Shown: positions 42,077-52,983 of the stretch, in pieces
Position numbering within the stretch: position 1 is the first letter of the stretch
Layout of the letters: each line of letters starts with the position of its first letter
Assembly (NCBI RefSeq): GCF_007565055.1
Contig: NC_044568.1
Span: forward strand, 26,113,936-26,177,935
Reading direction: 5' to 3'
From: Rhinopithecus roxellana
Taxonomy: Eukaryota > Chordata > Mammalia > Primates > Cercopithecidae
Length of the DNA: 64,000 bases
Notes under the pieces: generated by a model
Seen by the model: only the letters and a program-made list of their open reading frames with translations
What the model was told of the DNA's origin: nothing
Database searches by the model: none
Program-made: the position numbers and the translations under genes

Positions 42077-42283
42077 TTTTCTTTTTTTTGAGATTGAATC
42101 TCACTGTGTCACCCAGGCTGGAGTGCAGTGGCATGATCCTGGCTAGCTAATTTTTGAATTTTTATAGAGATTGGGTTTCACCATGTTGATCAGGCTGGTC
42201 CCAAACTCCCGACCTCAGGTGATCCACCTGCCTCGGCCTCCCAAAGTGCAGTGATTACAGGCATGAGCCACCATACCCGGCCT
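42077..42283 (-). mobile_element. Alu, antisense, internally deleted
   Basis: About 90 bp lost between ggcatgatcctggc and tagctaatttttg. Left target site aaacactgactttt at 42063-42076, right copy at 42284-42297. Confidence 0.93.
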
Positions 42284-42290
42284 AAACACT

Positions 42291-42297
<7 letters not shown>

Positions 42298-42324
<27 letters not shown>

Positions 42325-42604
42325 AGATGAAGTCTTGCTCTGTTGCCCAGGCTGGAGGGCAGTGGCGCAATCTCGACTCACTGCAACCTCCACCTCCCGG
42401 GTTCAAGCAATTCTCCCGCCTCAGCCTCCCGAGTAGCTGGGATTACAGGCATGCACCACCACGCCCAGCTAATTTTTGTATTTTTAGTAGAGATGGAGTT
42501 TCACCATATTGGCCAAGCTGGTCTTGAACTCCTGACCTCAAGTGATCCACCCACCTCAGCCTCCCAAGTGGTGGGATTACAGGCGTGAGTCAGCACGCCT
42601 GGTG
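42298..42604 (-). mobile_element. Alu, antisense, at the same target as its neighbour
   Basis: Long poly(T) head, full dimer. Uses aaacactgactttt (42284-42297) and acactgactttt (42605-42616) as flanks, so the same 14-bp target was used twice. Confidence 0.94.
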
Positions 42605-42616
42605 ACACTGACTTTT

Positions 42617-43590
42617 AATCAATTCCAGAAGCGCCATTCATGACCCTTCCCCGCCGGGCTGGTTCCAATCAATCCCTGTGGTGTTTGCCGACAGAGAAGG
42701 AAACAGCATTTGTCCAAGCAGAACCATGGTTGGGAAATCAAAAAGACACCAGTTGCCAGTGTGACCAAGTCGCTTGAGTCATCTTAAACAAAGGGAAAAA
42801 GTCAAGGGCAATGGCTTACACCTTTAGCCTTGTTTCTCCCCCTTCACAAAGTAAAGGGTAAAGGGTCCTGGGCTAATTTTTCCTTAATCTTCATTGTAAC
42901 TGTTTTCTCTCTCCACCCCTGTCTGCTTTGATGGGGACAGAAGCCAAGGGGACTTTGCTCCCTGCTTCCCATCCAGGCAGCGCTCATTGTTGACATCTGT
43001 TTTCAGGGTGTAGCTCAGTGAAGATAGAGACGATATATAATTTGTTCTGGGCACGTATGTTTGGGGGACGTTAGAAGGAACTTGATAAGCTTCATGCAAA
43101 TAAACTTCCAGTCCCTGGGAACCCATGGGGGTTGCCTGTCAACAGGGGTGCAGGAGCCTCAGCTGCCGCCGTGAGAGCACATTGCATGGATGTTGTGGGC
43201 ACGTTAAGAGGCATGGTTGTGCAACGTGATACTCCAACCTGCTTATCTTCCCTGGAAAAACGTTGCTGTTGACCGTTGGCAGTTTAGAGGAACTTTGACT
43301 TATTTCAGCTTGTGCAAAGTGGTAACATACAGCGAGACCTTTTTGAAACTGAAGTATAACACTTCCTCCTCTGTGTGGCTGGTGAAATATCCCTAGGCTT
43401 CGCTGAGGCCTGGAACTGGATTTCCAAGGCTCAGTTTTCATCCAAGAAGAGAGGGAGTGTGTATAATGATGCTTTTGCTGTTATTCTCATTCAAGTTACT
43501 CTCCACCTGCCCTGTTCTTTTGTGAGAAGTAACTTCTCAGTATCCATTCAGCCAGTAGACTTGTGAATGGCTCATCAGTACTAACAGACA
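42617..43590. promoter_or_regulatory. Repeat-poor block with a DR1-like site, candidate control element
   Basis: Close to 1 kb without a recognised repeat. agggta-a-agggtc at 42855-42867 fits a direct repeat with one spacer, the pattern bound by HNF4 and RXR-type receptors. ctttgat (42926-42932) is TCF-like, and cacctg lies at 43506-43511. Function is inference. Confidence 0.32.
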
Positions 43591-43706
43591 GGCTGCCTGG
43601 TGAGTCCTGGCGGCTAAGTAGTATCAGACCACAGCTTCCATCACTTCATAGCTATGGGACTTGGTTAAGTTCATCTCTGTTTCCCCATTTATAAGAAAGG
43701 GATACA

Positions 43707-44002
43707 GCCAGGTGCGGTGGCTCACGCCTGTAATCCCAGTACTCTGGGAGACCGAGGTGGGTGGATCACAAGGTCAGAAGATCAAGACCATCCTGGCTAA
43801 CACGGTGAAACCCCGTCTCTACTAAAAATAAAAAATAATTTAGCTGGGTGTGGTGGTGGGTACCTGTAGTCCCAGCTACTCCAGAGGTTGAGGCAGAATG
43901 GCGTGAACCTGGGAGTCGGAGCTTGCAGTGAGCCGAGATCACCCCACTGCTCCAGCCTGGGCAACAGAGCGAGACTCTGTGTCAAAAAAAAAAAAAAATA
44001 AT
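43707..44002 (+). mobile_element. Alu, sense
   Basis: gccaggtgcggtggctcacg start and poly(A) tail. It shares a target-like word (aaagggat / aaaggggat) with the next Alu. Confidence 0.93.
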
Positions 44003-44015
44003 AAAAGGGGATGCT

Positions 44016-44352
44016 GGCCAGGCACAGTGGCTCACGCCTGTAATCCCAGCACTTGGGGAAGCTAAGGTGGATGGATCGCTCAAGGCCAGGAGTTTAGGAC
44101 CAGCCTGACCAAGATGGTGAAACCTCGTCTCTAGTGAAAAAATACAAAATTAGCTGGGCAGGATGGCGCACGCCTGTAATCCCAGCCACTTGGGAGGCTG
44201 AGGCAGGAGAATCCCTTGAACCCAGGAGGCAGGAGGCTGAGGCAGGAGAATCCCTTGAACCCAAGAGGCAGAAGTTGCAGTGAACTGAGATTGCACCACT
44301 ACACTCCAGTGTGGGCAACAGAGCAAGACTCTGTCTCAAAAAATAAAAAAAG
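44016..44352 (+). mobile_element. Alu, sense, with a 39-bp internal duplication
   Basis: aggctgaggcaggagaatcc through aggaggcagg occurs at 44195-44233 and again at 44234-44272. Confidence 0.93.
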
Positions 44353-44431
44353 ATGGGGGAATGCTAAAATCCCTACCACACAGGACTGCTTTATCTAATA
44401 AGGATATAGATTGTTGTTGTTGTCCATAGTT

Positions 44432-44734
44432 TTGTTTTTGTTTTTTGACACAAGGTCTCACTCTGTTGCCCAGGCTGAGTGCAGTGCTGCCATCACAGCT
44501 CACTGCAGCCTCGACCTCCTGGGCTCAAGCAATCCTCTTGTCTCAGCCTCCCGAGTAACTGGGACTACAGGCACACACCACTGCTCCCAGCTAATTTTTG
44601 ACTTTTTGAGTTTTTTATAGAGACATGGTCTTGCTGTATTGCCCAGGGTGGTCTCAAACTCCTGGACACAAGCAATCCTCTTACCTCTGCCTCCCAAAGT
44701 GTTGGGTTACAGGCATGAGCCACCATACCCAGCC
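44432..44734 (-). mobile_element. AluJ-like, antisense
   Basis: Target duplication ttgtccatagtt at 44420-44431 and 44735-44746. Confidence 0.94.
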
Positions 44735-44746
44735 TTGTCCATAGTT

Positions 44747-44925
44747 CTTAGTAGCAAACGGACACACACCATTAGAGACTTATCAAATGAGAGTCAGTCT
44801 TCTTGGTGGAACTTGAATGTCCTTTTCAACATGCCCCAAGTGTGGACAAACTGGAGGCCTGATTGTTCGTTCTTTTGCATTTTTATTTTTAAAAATTCGT
44901 TATTTTAATTTTTATTACTATAATT
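44747..44925. other. Unassigned intron sequence
   Basis: No family recognised; ends in a T/A-rich run. Confidence 0.4.
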
Positions 44926-45139
44926 TTAGAGATGGGGTCTTGCTTTGTCACCTAGGGTGGAGTGTGATGGTACAATCGTAGCACACTGCAGCCTCCAACT
45001 CCTGGGCTCAAACAACCTTTCTGCCTCAGCCTCCCTAATATCCGGGACTACAGGTGCACCAGCATGCTGGGCTAACTTTTTAGATTTTCTGTTTTTGGTA
45101 GAAAATGAGGCTTCTCTATGTTGCTCATGCTAGTCTTGC
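44926..45139 (-). mobile_element. AluJ-like, antisense, truncated
   Basis: agagatggggtcttgctttg start; it stops within the left arm at gctcatgctagtcttgca. Confidence 0.85.
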
Positions 45140-45408
45140 ATTTGTAAACATAGAATTACATTTTCTGCTGAGCATGAGTGCTCAATAAACCTGTAATGTT
45201 TACTGATTTCATGAACGCTCATTAAAAGAACACATACCAGAATCCCCAGTGTCATCTAAGAAAATAGCCTGGAAGGAAATCTTATAGGCAGCAGTATCTG
45301 TGGAGATGGAGTTAGAAACACTATCCCTAACCAGCAAAAAGAAAAATGCCTAACTAGCTGAATGAGGCTGTCTCCCCAGGATTCCTTTCTTCCATCAAGT
45401 TAGATTTC
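45140..45408. other. Unassigned intron sequence
   Basis: Its first 33 bp recur inside the Alu at 47262-47294. Nothing else recognised. Confidence 0.45.
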
Positions 45409-45547
45409 ATTTTTTTTTTTTTTTAATTTAAAAGATGGGGTCTCACTATGTTGCCCAGGCTAGTCTCAAACTCCTGGGCTCAAGTGATCCCCCTGCCTTG
45501 GCCTTGCAAAATACTGAAATTACAGGTGTGAGCCACCATGCCTGGCT
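45409..45547 (-). mobile_element. Alu monomer, antisense
   Basis: T-rich head, gatggggtctcactatgttg, end gagccaccatgcctggc. Confidence 0.85.
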
Positions 45548-45558
45548 AGTTCTCTGAT

Positions 45559-45862
45559 TTTTTTTTTTTTTCTTTTTTTGAGATAGAGTCTTGCTCTGTC
45601 GCCTACACTGGAGTGGAATGGTGCAATCACGGCTCACTGCAACCTCTGCCTCCTGTGTTTGAGCAATTCTCCTGTCCCAGCCTCCTGAGTAGCTGGGATT
45701 ACAGGCACCTGCCACAACTCCTGGCTAATTTTTCATATTTTTAGTAGAGACAGGCTTTCACCATGTTGACCAGGCTGGTCTTGAACTCCTGACCTCGGGT
45801 GATCCACCTGCCTTGGCCTCCCAAAGTGCTGGAATTATAGGCATGAGCCACCCCGCCCAGCC
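45559..45862 (-). mobile_element. Alu, antisense
   Basis: Exact target duplication agttctctgat at 45548-45558 and 45863-45873. Confidence 0.95.
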
Positions 45863-45948
45863 AGTTCTCTGATCTTGTCCTCCAGTTTTTGTGGATAACT
45901 GAGGCTGAGCTCTCAAGTTCAAATGGTCTTTGAATAAAGCAAATGCAG

Positions 45949-46245
45949 GCCGGGTGCAATAGCTCACGCTTGTAATCCCAGCACTTTGGGAGGCCGAGGT
46001 GGGTGGATCACGAGGTCAGGAGTTCGAGGTCATCCTGGCCAACATAGTGAAACCCCGTCTCTACTAAAAATACAAAAAATTAGCCGAGTGTAGTGGTGGG
46101 CGCCTGTAGTCCCAGCTGCTCGGGAGGCTGAGCCAGGAGAATGGCGTGAGCCCGGGAGGCGGCGGTTGCAGTGAGCTGAGATCGCGCCACTGCACTCCAG
46201 CCTGGGCGACAGAATAAGACTCCGTCTCAAAAAAAAAAAAAAAAA
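45949..46245 (+). mobile_element. Alu, sense
   Basis: ggccgggtgcaatagctcac start, near-complete body, poly(A) followed directly by an Alu right arm. Confidence 0.93.
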
Positions 46246-46477
46246 TTAGCTGGGCATGGTGGTGGGCACCTGTAATCCTGGCTACTTAGGAGGCTGAAGC
46301 AAGAGAATCGCTTGAACCTGGGAGGTGGAGGTTGCAGGTGCCTGTAATTCCAGCTACTCGGGAGGCTGAGGCAGGAGAATGGCTTGAACCTGGGAGGCGG
46401 AGGGTGCAGTGAGTTGAGATCCTGCCATTGCACTCCAACCTGGGCGATGGTGCGAGATTCTGTCTTTAAAAAAAAAA
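46246..46477 (+). mobile_element. Alu right arm, sense, with tandem duplication
   Basis: attagctgggcatggtggtg start; the segment from cctgtaatcc to gaggttgca is present twice (about 46269-46335 and 46339-46408). Confidence 0.88.
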
Positions 46478-47149
46478 ATTGCTAAATGCAGTATTCTTTG
46501 GTGTTTGCTGTGGAAAAGAGGGAGGCAGTCCATAATGTGCCCTTTGGGTGCAGCGTGGGCAAAACACTGCTTCCAACTAGTTGTGTCTAAGACACTGGGT
46601 TATTCCACTGGTTACCAAATAACTCCACTATGGTTTGCTGCCTTTCATAGCAGGCCCCTGCCCTTAAAACCCAACATCTTCTGAAAATAATATAGAGGCT
46701 TTTGAGACTATCTTGTTTCTACCTACTCACATTCCAGTTATGGGACCCAGGCGGGCGTGGGAGAAGAAACGGGATCGTCAAAGTGGGACTGTTCCGTGTG
46801 GCACTGATGGCAATTTCAAGCAAGGAATGTTGCTGAGTGCTCAGAGCCTGCCCCGGGACCAAAAGCTTTTCATGAACTTGGGTTTCTTTTGTATTTGAAC
46901 ATCAGTCATCTCTCTTGTGGTCCTCTCTTGAAAGCTACTTTTGCCCAGTAGGCTAGAAAGTGGGGCACTATAGGTTTAATAACAGCAAATGCAGGGGTCA
47001 CAGGGTGTTAAAAACACTTTTTAAAAGACATTCTTACTAGTTTTTGTCATAAAAAAGGAAAAAGGAATTCATTCTAATTGTAACAGGCAATATAGTACAA
47101 GGATATATAAGGAAAATATGTTGTTGTTGTTTTTAAACTGTCTCCTGGC
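46478..47149. other. Repeat-poor intron block
   Basis: About 670 bp without a recognised repeat. No exon or promoter motif stands out. Confidence 0.45.
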
Positions 47150-47339
47150 CAGGCACGATACTTGTATCTGTAATCCCAGCACTTTGGGAGGCCGAGATCG
47201 GTGGATTGCTTGAGGCCAGGAGTTCAAGACCAGCCTGGGCAACATGGCAAAACCCCATCTTGTCTTGTAAACATAAAATTACATTTTCTGCTGAAATACA
47301 AGAAATACAAAAATTAGCTGGGTGTGGCAGTGCATGCTT
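47150..47339 (+). mobile_element. Alu, sense, truncated and carrying a foreign insert
   Basis: ggccaggcacgatacttgta start; after accccatct the body is broken by a roughly 40-bp insert matching 45133-45172, then resumes at aaatacaaaaattagctggg. It ends after the linker region. Confidence 0.88.
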
Positions 47340-47392
47340 AAAATAGAGCATGGCACATTGATATTCTACACATGTTTAAAATACTAATAAAA

Positions 47393-47975
47393 TAGGCCAA
47401 GCATGGTGGCTCCTGCCTATAATCCCAGAACTTTGGGAGGTTGAGGCAGGCAGATCACCTGAGACCAGAAGTTCAAGACCAGGCTGGGCATCATAGCGAG
47501 ACCCTGTCCCTACAAACAATAATTAAAAGTTAGCTGCAGTGGTGTACACCTGTAGTCTCAGCTACTCTGGAGGATAGGTGGGAGGATGGTTTGAGCCCAG
47601 GAAGCTGACGCTGCAGTGAGCCAGCGTTTGTGCCACTGCACTTTAGCCTGGGTGACAGAGTAAAACCCTTTCTCAAAAAATTAAAATGAGGCTGGGCGCA
47701 GTGATTCACTTCTGTAATCCCAGCACTTTGGGAGGCCAAAGCGGGAAGATTGCTTGAGCCCAGGAGTTTGAGACCAGCCTGGGCAACATAGTGAGACCCC
47801 ATCTCTACAAAAAATAAAATTAGCCAGGCATGGTGGCATGTACCTGTAGCCCCAGCTACTCGGGAGGCTGAAGCAGGAGGATTGCTTGAGCCCAGAAAGC
47901 CAAGGCTGCAGTGAGCAGTATTTGCACCACTGCATTCCAACCTGAGTGACAGAGACTTGTCTCAAAAAGCACACA
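47393..47975 (+). mobile_element. Two sense Alus in tandem
   Basis: First copy 47393-47688 (aggccaagcatggtggctcc), second 47689-47975 (ggctgggcgcagtgattcac), head to tail without spacer. aataaaatag words flank the pair (47383-47392 and 47986-47995). Confidence 0.92.
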
Positions 47976-48079
47976 AATAAAATATGAATAAAATAGTTGA
48001 CAAAAGCTAGTTGAAGCTTAGTTGAGGCTGCAGTTTTTGATGATGGCGATGATATTGTTGTGGTGAAAAGACTTTCCCA

Positions 48080-48673
48080 GCCGGGCGCAGTGGCTCACAC
48101 CTATAATCCCAGCACTTTGGGAGGCAGAGGCAGGTGGATCACTTGAGGTCAGGAGTTTGAGACCAGGCTGGCCAACATGGTGAAACCTTGTCTCTACTAA
48201 AACTACAAGAATTAGCTGGGTTGCCAGGCACGGTGGCTCACGCCTGTAATCCCAGCACTTTGGGAGGCCGAGGCGGGCGGATCACGAGGTCAGGAGATCG
48301 AGACCATCCTGGGGAACACGGTGAAACCCTGTCTCTACTAAAAATACAAAAAAAATTAGCTGGGTGTGGTGGCTGGCGCCTGTAGGCCCAGCTGCTCGGG
48401 AGGCTGAGGCAGGAGAATGGCTTGAGCCCAGGAGGTGGAGATTGCAGTGAGCTGAGATCGCGCCACTGCATTCCAGCCTGGGCGACAGAACGAGAGTCCG
48501 TCTCAAAAAAAAAAAAAAAAGAAAATTAGCTGGGCACGGTAGTGGGCACCTGTAATCCCGGCTACTCAGGAGGCTGAAGCAGAAGAATCGCTTGAACCTG
48601 GGAGGCAGAGGTTGCAGTGAGCTGAGATTGCATCATTGCACTCCAGCCTGGGTGACAGAGTGAGATGCCGTCT

Positions 48674-48707
<34 letters not shown>
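48080..48707 (+). mobile_element. Alu, sense, interrupted by another sense Alu
   Basis: Outer pieces 48080-48222 and 48523-48707 with a 34-A tail. Target duplication aaaagactttccca (48066-48079) / aaaactttccca after the tail. Confidence 0.93.
48223..48522 (+). mobile_element. AluY-like, sense, nested
   Basis: gccaggcacggtggctcacg to poly(A), inserted in the linker of the outer Alu. gaattagctggg / aaattagctggg are its flanks. Confidence 0.94.
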
Positions 48708-48709
<2 letters not shown>

Positions 48710-48715
48710 TTCCCA

Positions 48716-49599
48716 CATAGAGATGGCCAGTAGTGGGGTCTTAGCTTTTTTTATTGGGATTTGGTTTTTACACCAAGTGACCAAATAAGTTTATGAAAGG
48801 TGGGCATGCTGGGTTAAAGAATACTTAGACCCTTGTTAGCTTTATTTTTGTTAGCTTTTTTTATGGACATGTCGAAATATACCCAGTCCCCATGTATTGA
48901 TCCTCTAGTGTCAACATTTTGCTATTCTTCTTCCCTCCCACTTGCTAGGCTCAGAGACAGCCCAGCCCTTGCCAGGGCGACAGTGAGCTTCCCAGAGCCT
49001 TCCTAGAGCTGGAGAAACTTTCAGTCTTTCCTATAATTTCCTATAATCAGCCCAGGGGATCAGCTTGTGTGGGGAGATAATGAGTCTTATGAACACCTGG
49101 AATTCAGGTTGGGGCTCCCCGTCATATTGTCACTTCTCAAAGGGTAGGGCTTAACCACCATTCAGATGAGGTGCCCCAAAGCAGGTTAAGTGCCTTGGAT
49201 TAAGTTATTTGCAAGACCATTTTCATTTTTTCAGGCCGCCACCCTTGGCAAGTCCAATCATGCTTGTCTCAGCTTTCACTGCCTGGATTTGGGAAGGCTG
49301 GAGAAAGGAATTCAGTGCAGTCCTCATTCCCTGTTTACATGACAAACCCCTAAAAATGACCCAGTTGCCTGCCCCATTACTTCTACTGGGGATTGGGGAG
49401 GGCTCTTTGAGGAGCATCTGGTTTTGCTAGTTTGAAGAAATTCCTATTTTAGACTTAAAATGATGGTATCTGACCATCCTTTAAGGACTTGGCATTTCTT
49501 CTTGATTCTTTCATCATCTTATGGCTCAGCTGTTCAGTTAACAAATACTTGTCTACCCAAATACACAACAATAATGTCACCTCTTCTATTTCCATTGCT
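48716..49599. other. Repeat-poor intron block
   Basis: Only 48845-48945 (cgaaatatacccagtccccat, gtgtcaacattttgctattc) is repeat-like, matching the same old L1M-like family as 22807. An acceptor-like tract (cattttcattttttcag) ends at 49233. No exon follows that I can recognise. Confidence 0.45.
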
Positions 49600-49800
49600 T
49601 TTTAACTTAGAAAATGTCATCCCATTCACTGTCTTGGTCTTCACAAAATCCTGAAGAGGTAGGCTCAAACAGTGGCGATAACCTTTATGTTATAGTAGAG
49701 AAAGCCAAGGCCCATAGAGGTTTAGCCATTTGCTAAGGCCACCCAGCAAGAACATGGCAGAATCTGGGTTTATAATCCCGTCGCAGACCCTGGATCCAGC
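49600..49800 (-). mobile_element. MIR, antisense
   Basis: ggcccatagaggtttagcca, taaggccacccagcaagaac and agaatctgggtttataatcc. Confidence 0.85.
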
Positions 49801-49946
49801 CCTTCCTTCCTCTGTCTTACCATCATTTATTATGGCTCCCCATGCTCACTCCATCCTTCTCTTCAAGTTGCGGAAGTGAGTTAGTTGTAGACCCAGTCTA
49901 AGGGCTGAGAAGGTAGGGGTTGGGGCATGGTGGTGATTTTTTCTTT

Positions 49947-49978
<32 letters not shown>

Positions 49979-50162
49979 TAGTGAACTGGGAGGGAGGGTC
50001 AGGTGGGTGACTCTTTGAATGACACAGCTCCCTTCCTATGAATGAACTCTTCCTGGTTTGGTTGCTCAGTTTATTTGTCAGGTACCAGACTCCCAGCTAT
50101 TGCATGAGGTAGCCTCTGATCTCAGTCTTGGGATCCTAGCTTGGAGGCATAATCTTCCTTTT
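49801..50162. other. Unassigned, with a pyrimidine tract
   Basis: A (TTTTC)/poly(T) tract at 49938-49979 is not attached to an Alu body. The rest is unrecognised. Confidence 0.45.
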
Positions 50163-50179
50163 AAAAATAACCAAGGTTG

Positions 50180-50476
50180 GGGCCGGTCACGGTGACTCAC
50201 TCATGTAATCCCAGCACTTCGGGAGGCCGAGGCGGGTGGATCACCTGAGGTCAGGAGTTTGAGACCAGCCTGGACAACATGGCAAAACCCTGTCTCTACT
50301 AAAATTACAAAAATTAGCCAGGTGTGGTGGCACACGCCTGTAATCCCAGGAGGCTGAGGTAGGAGAATCGCTAGAACCCAGGAGGTGGAGGTTGCAGTGA
50401 GCTAAGATTGTACCACTGCACTCCAGCCTGGGCAACAGAGTGAGACTGTCTCAAAAAAAAAATAAAATAAAAAATA
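50180..50476 (+). mobile_element. Alu, sense
   Basis: ggggccggtcacggtgactc start; aaaaataaccaaggtt (50163-50178) and aaaaataaacaagttt (50477-50493) flank it. Confidence 0.94.
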
Positions 50477-50493
50477 AAAAAATAAACAAGTTT

Positions 50494-50641
50494 GGCCGGG
50501 CACACTGACTCACGCCTGTCATCCTAGCACTTTGGGAGGTCGAGGCAGGAAGACTGGCTGAGCCCAGGAGTTCTAGACCAGCCTGGGTAACATAACAAGA
50601 CCCCATCTCTACGAAAAATATTATTAAAAAAAAAAAAAAAA
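50494..50641 (+). mobile_element. Alu monomer, sense
   Basis: ggccgggcacactgactcac to ccccatctctacgaaaaat plus poly(A); single arm. Confidence 0.88.
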
Positions 50642-50704
50642 GCTTTAATAGGGTCTCTCCAGAGAGAGGAAGAGCCAATCATGAGACTAACCCATGTTAA
50701 AGAC

Positions 50705-50810
50705 CTGTGTCAGCTCTGCCGTTTAATGGTTACGGGATGTCAAGTAAATTTCTTTACCTCTGTGAGCCTCAGTTTCGTCTTCAAAATGGAGAAAATCGGG
50801 TACTTCCCCT
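50705..50810 (+). mobile_element. MIR fragment, sense
   Basis: tgtcagctctgccgtttaat, aatttctttacctctgtgag and cctcagtttcgtcttcaaaa. Confidence 0.82.
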
Positions 50811-51094
50811 CTCACCCCCCAAACATGGTCTTACTTTTCTCTGGCAAGGGCAGGGCTGTTGGCTTCAGAAATGTTTGCAAGGGTGGCCCCTGGTGGAAGA
50901 AATGAGAACCGCTGCCCAGGCGTCAGGGATGGCTTCAGGGCTGTCTGGCAGAAACCTGATCTTCATGTCTAGCCTTGTAAGATAGGACAGCAGGAATTTT
51001 TATAAAAGAGCACTTGGATGAAATAGAAATTCCATCAGACAATTATCTGAAAGGGAGGAAAACAGGCCAAGCTGAGAGTTTCCTAGAATGAATG
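50811..51094. other. Unassigned intron sequence with a CTCF-like word
   Basis: On the - strand 50884-50897 reads tccaccaggggcca, one change away from the CTCF core. Low specificity. Confidence 0.35.
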
Positions 51095-51470
51095 ATCTTA
51101 TCGACTGTTCCCCTCTGCCTGGAAGCCTATTTGAGTCAGACTTCTGCAAGGCTGGCTCCTTCAGGTCCCAGCTCAGATGGTCCTACCTCAGAAAGGCCTG
51201 CCCTCACCATTGCAATAGATGTTACATCTTCAGCAAACTCCCTTCTCCTCTGCCACTCTTATATCACCCTCTTTTATTTTAATTTCTTTCTGTTACTTAC
51301 CACTGCCTGAAATTATAAGTTCCTGTCTTTGTCCATCTCTTCCTCAGTAGTGTAAGCTCAATGACAGCAAGAACCTTAATTATCTTCGTCATGATTTGTC
51401 CTCACAGACCAACAGTGTCTGGCATAGAGCTTGATGGTTACCTATTTGAATGAGTCCTTTGAGATTCTAA
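51095..51470 (+). mobile_element. L2, sense
   Basis: tgttcccctctgcctggaag, cttcaggtcccagctcagat, tttctttctgttacttacca, agtgtaagctcaatgacagc and gtgtctggcatagagcttga in order. One of the clearest L2 copies here. Confidence 0.9.
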
Positions 51471-51540
51471 TGTATAGTGTAGATGCTTCAACCACAGCTT
51501 CTCCAGCTTTAGGGTATTAATACTTTTTAAAGTTTTAATT

Positions 51541-51707
51541 ACTTTATTTATTTTTTGAGATAGAGTCTCGCTCTGTTGCCCAGGCTGGAGTGCAGTGGCA
51601 CCATCTCAGCTCACTGCAACCTCCACCTTCCAGGTTCAAGAGATTCTCCTGTCTCAGCTTCCCAAGTAGCTAGAATTACAAGCGCCCGCCACTACACCTG
51701 GCTAATG

Positions 51708-51754
<47 letters not shown>

Positions 51755-51873
51755 GTAGAGACAGGGTTTTTGTCATATTGGCTAGGCTGGCCTCAAACTC
51801 CTGACCTCAAGTGATCTGTCTACCTCAGCCTCCCAAAGTGCTGGGGTTACAGGCATGAACCACTGTGCCTAGC
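51541..51873 (-). mobile_element. Alu, antisense, with a microsatellite in its linker
   Basis: gagatagagtctcgctctgt to gaaccactgtgcctagc; the middle linker has become (TG)20. Confidence 0.93.
51711..51750 (+). repeat. (TG)20 microsatellite
   Basis: Forty bases of perfect TG arising in the tttttgtattttta linker of an antisense Alu. Likely polymorphic in length. Confidence 0.97.
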
Positions 51874-52164
51874 TTTTTTTGGACAGGATCTCACTCTATT
51901 GCCTAGGCTGGAGTGCAGTGGTGCGATCATGGCTCACTGCCACCTCAATCTTCTGGGCTCAAGTGATCCTCCCACTTCATCTTCTCAAGTAGCTGGAACC
52001 ACAGCTGTGTACCACCACGGCCAGCTAATTTTATTTTTATTTTTTGTAGAGATAGGGTCTCTTTATGTAGCTCAGGCTGGTCTCAAGTTCTTAGGCTCAA
52101 ATGATCCACCCGCCTCAGCCTCCCAAAGTGCTGGAATTACAGGCATGAGCCACTGTGCCTGGCC
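51874..52164 (-). mobile_element. AluJ-like, antisense
   Basis: ggacaggatctcactctatt to gagccactgtgcctggcc. A long (about 30 bp) near-duplicate tattaatacttt... lies before the previous Alu (51514-51546) and after this one (52167-52197). Confidence 0.92.
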
Positions 52165-52199
52165 GATATTAATACTTTTAAAAGTTTTAATACTTTAAT

Positions 52200-52539
52200 A
52201 GCTATAGAGCTTTAAGTAGTTTTGTCTCTAAGCCATTGATCATAATGTTCTCCACCCAAGTAGTCCTTTTCTGTCTTTTGCATTTGTCTTGCTACCCTGC
52301 ATGATCAGGTTAAAGATTTTTTCCTATGAAACCTTCACCATCTCTCCAAACTGACAGTGATTAGTTGATCAGTTTCTCCTCTGTGCCCTAGGCTGCAAGT
52401 AGGTAACACCTCTTTGTTCCTCAGACAATATTCATGTAATCAGCACTCAGTAACTATTGACTTATCAGTGACTTTTGTGGAATACTCATGGGGGCTGAAT
52501 CAATGATTAATCAAAGCTACATTTGTCTTAAAATTTTTG
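52200..52539. other. Unassigned intron sequence
   Basis: A+T-rich, no family recognised. Confidence 0.45.
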
Positions 52540-52765
52540 TTTAACAAACTAATATAATGCTTATTATGTGCAAGACGCTGTTCTATGTACCTTAAAACAA
52601 TCCCAGTAGATAGTTACTATTGTTGCCATCATTCTACAGATAGGTAGACTGAGGCACAGAGAGATTAAGTAACTTGCCCGAAGTCACAGAGCTCATAAGT
52701 GGCAGAGCTGGGACTTAAACCAGGCAGTTTGGACCAGAGTCTACTTTTAACCATTACTGCATGCT
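52540..52765 (-). mobile_element. MIR, antisense, nearly full length
   Basis: taatgcttattatgtgcaag, ctacagataggtagactgag, gcacagagagattaagtaac, gcagagctgggacttaaacc and tttggaccagagtctac in order. Confidence 0.94.
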
Positions 52766-52983
52766 GGCTGTCTCATTATCTGCCACTGTTGTTCTAAATG
52801 TAAATGGCTTATTTAAATGTAGATTACCCAGAGCATCTCACTGTACCTTAGGCACTAACTTCTGGATACAATAGGTCTTCAGTCTCAGTTATTTTAGTGA
52901 TCTGTTCTCATGCTGACTGACAAGGGCCATTGGACGGAGCAGCCTCCTTTTTTCGTTGTTATTGAAAAAGAGAAATTACTTTC

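Larger units (their letters stand above)
43590..44400 (+). mobile_element. MIR, sense, split by two Alus
   Basis: 43590-43705 (ctatgggacttggttaagtt, ctctgtttccccatttataa) resumes at 44366 (aaatccctaccacacaggac). Confidence 0.75.

Noticed and set aside
45137..47294. The 34-bp shared segment as evidence of a new mobile element
   Set aside because: Only two copies were seen, with no terminal repeats or target duplications. A templated insertion explains it better.
49217..49260. Acceptor-like cattttcattttttcag followed by gccgccaccc, a possible cryptic exon
   Set aside because: No AUG follows at the Kozak-like word, no paired donor stands out and the following frame is unrecognised. Not enough to call an exon.
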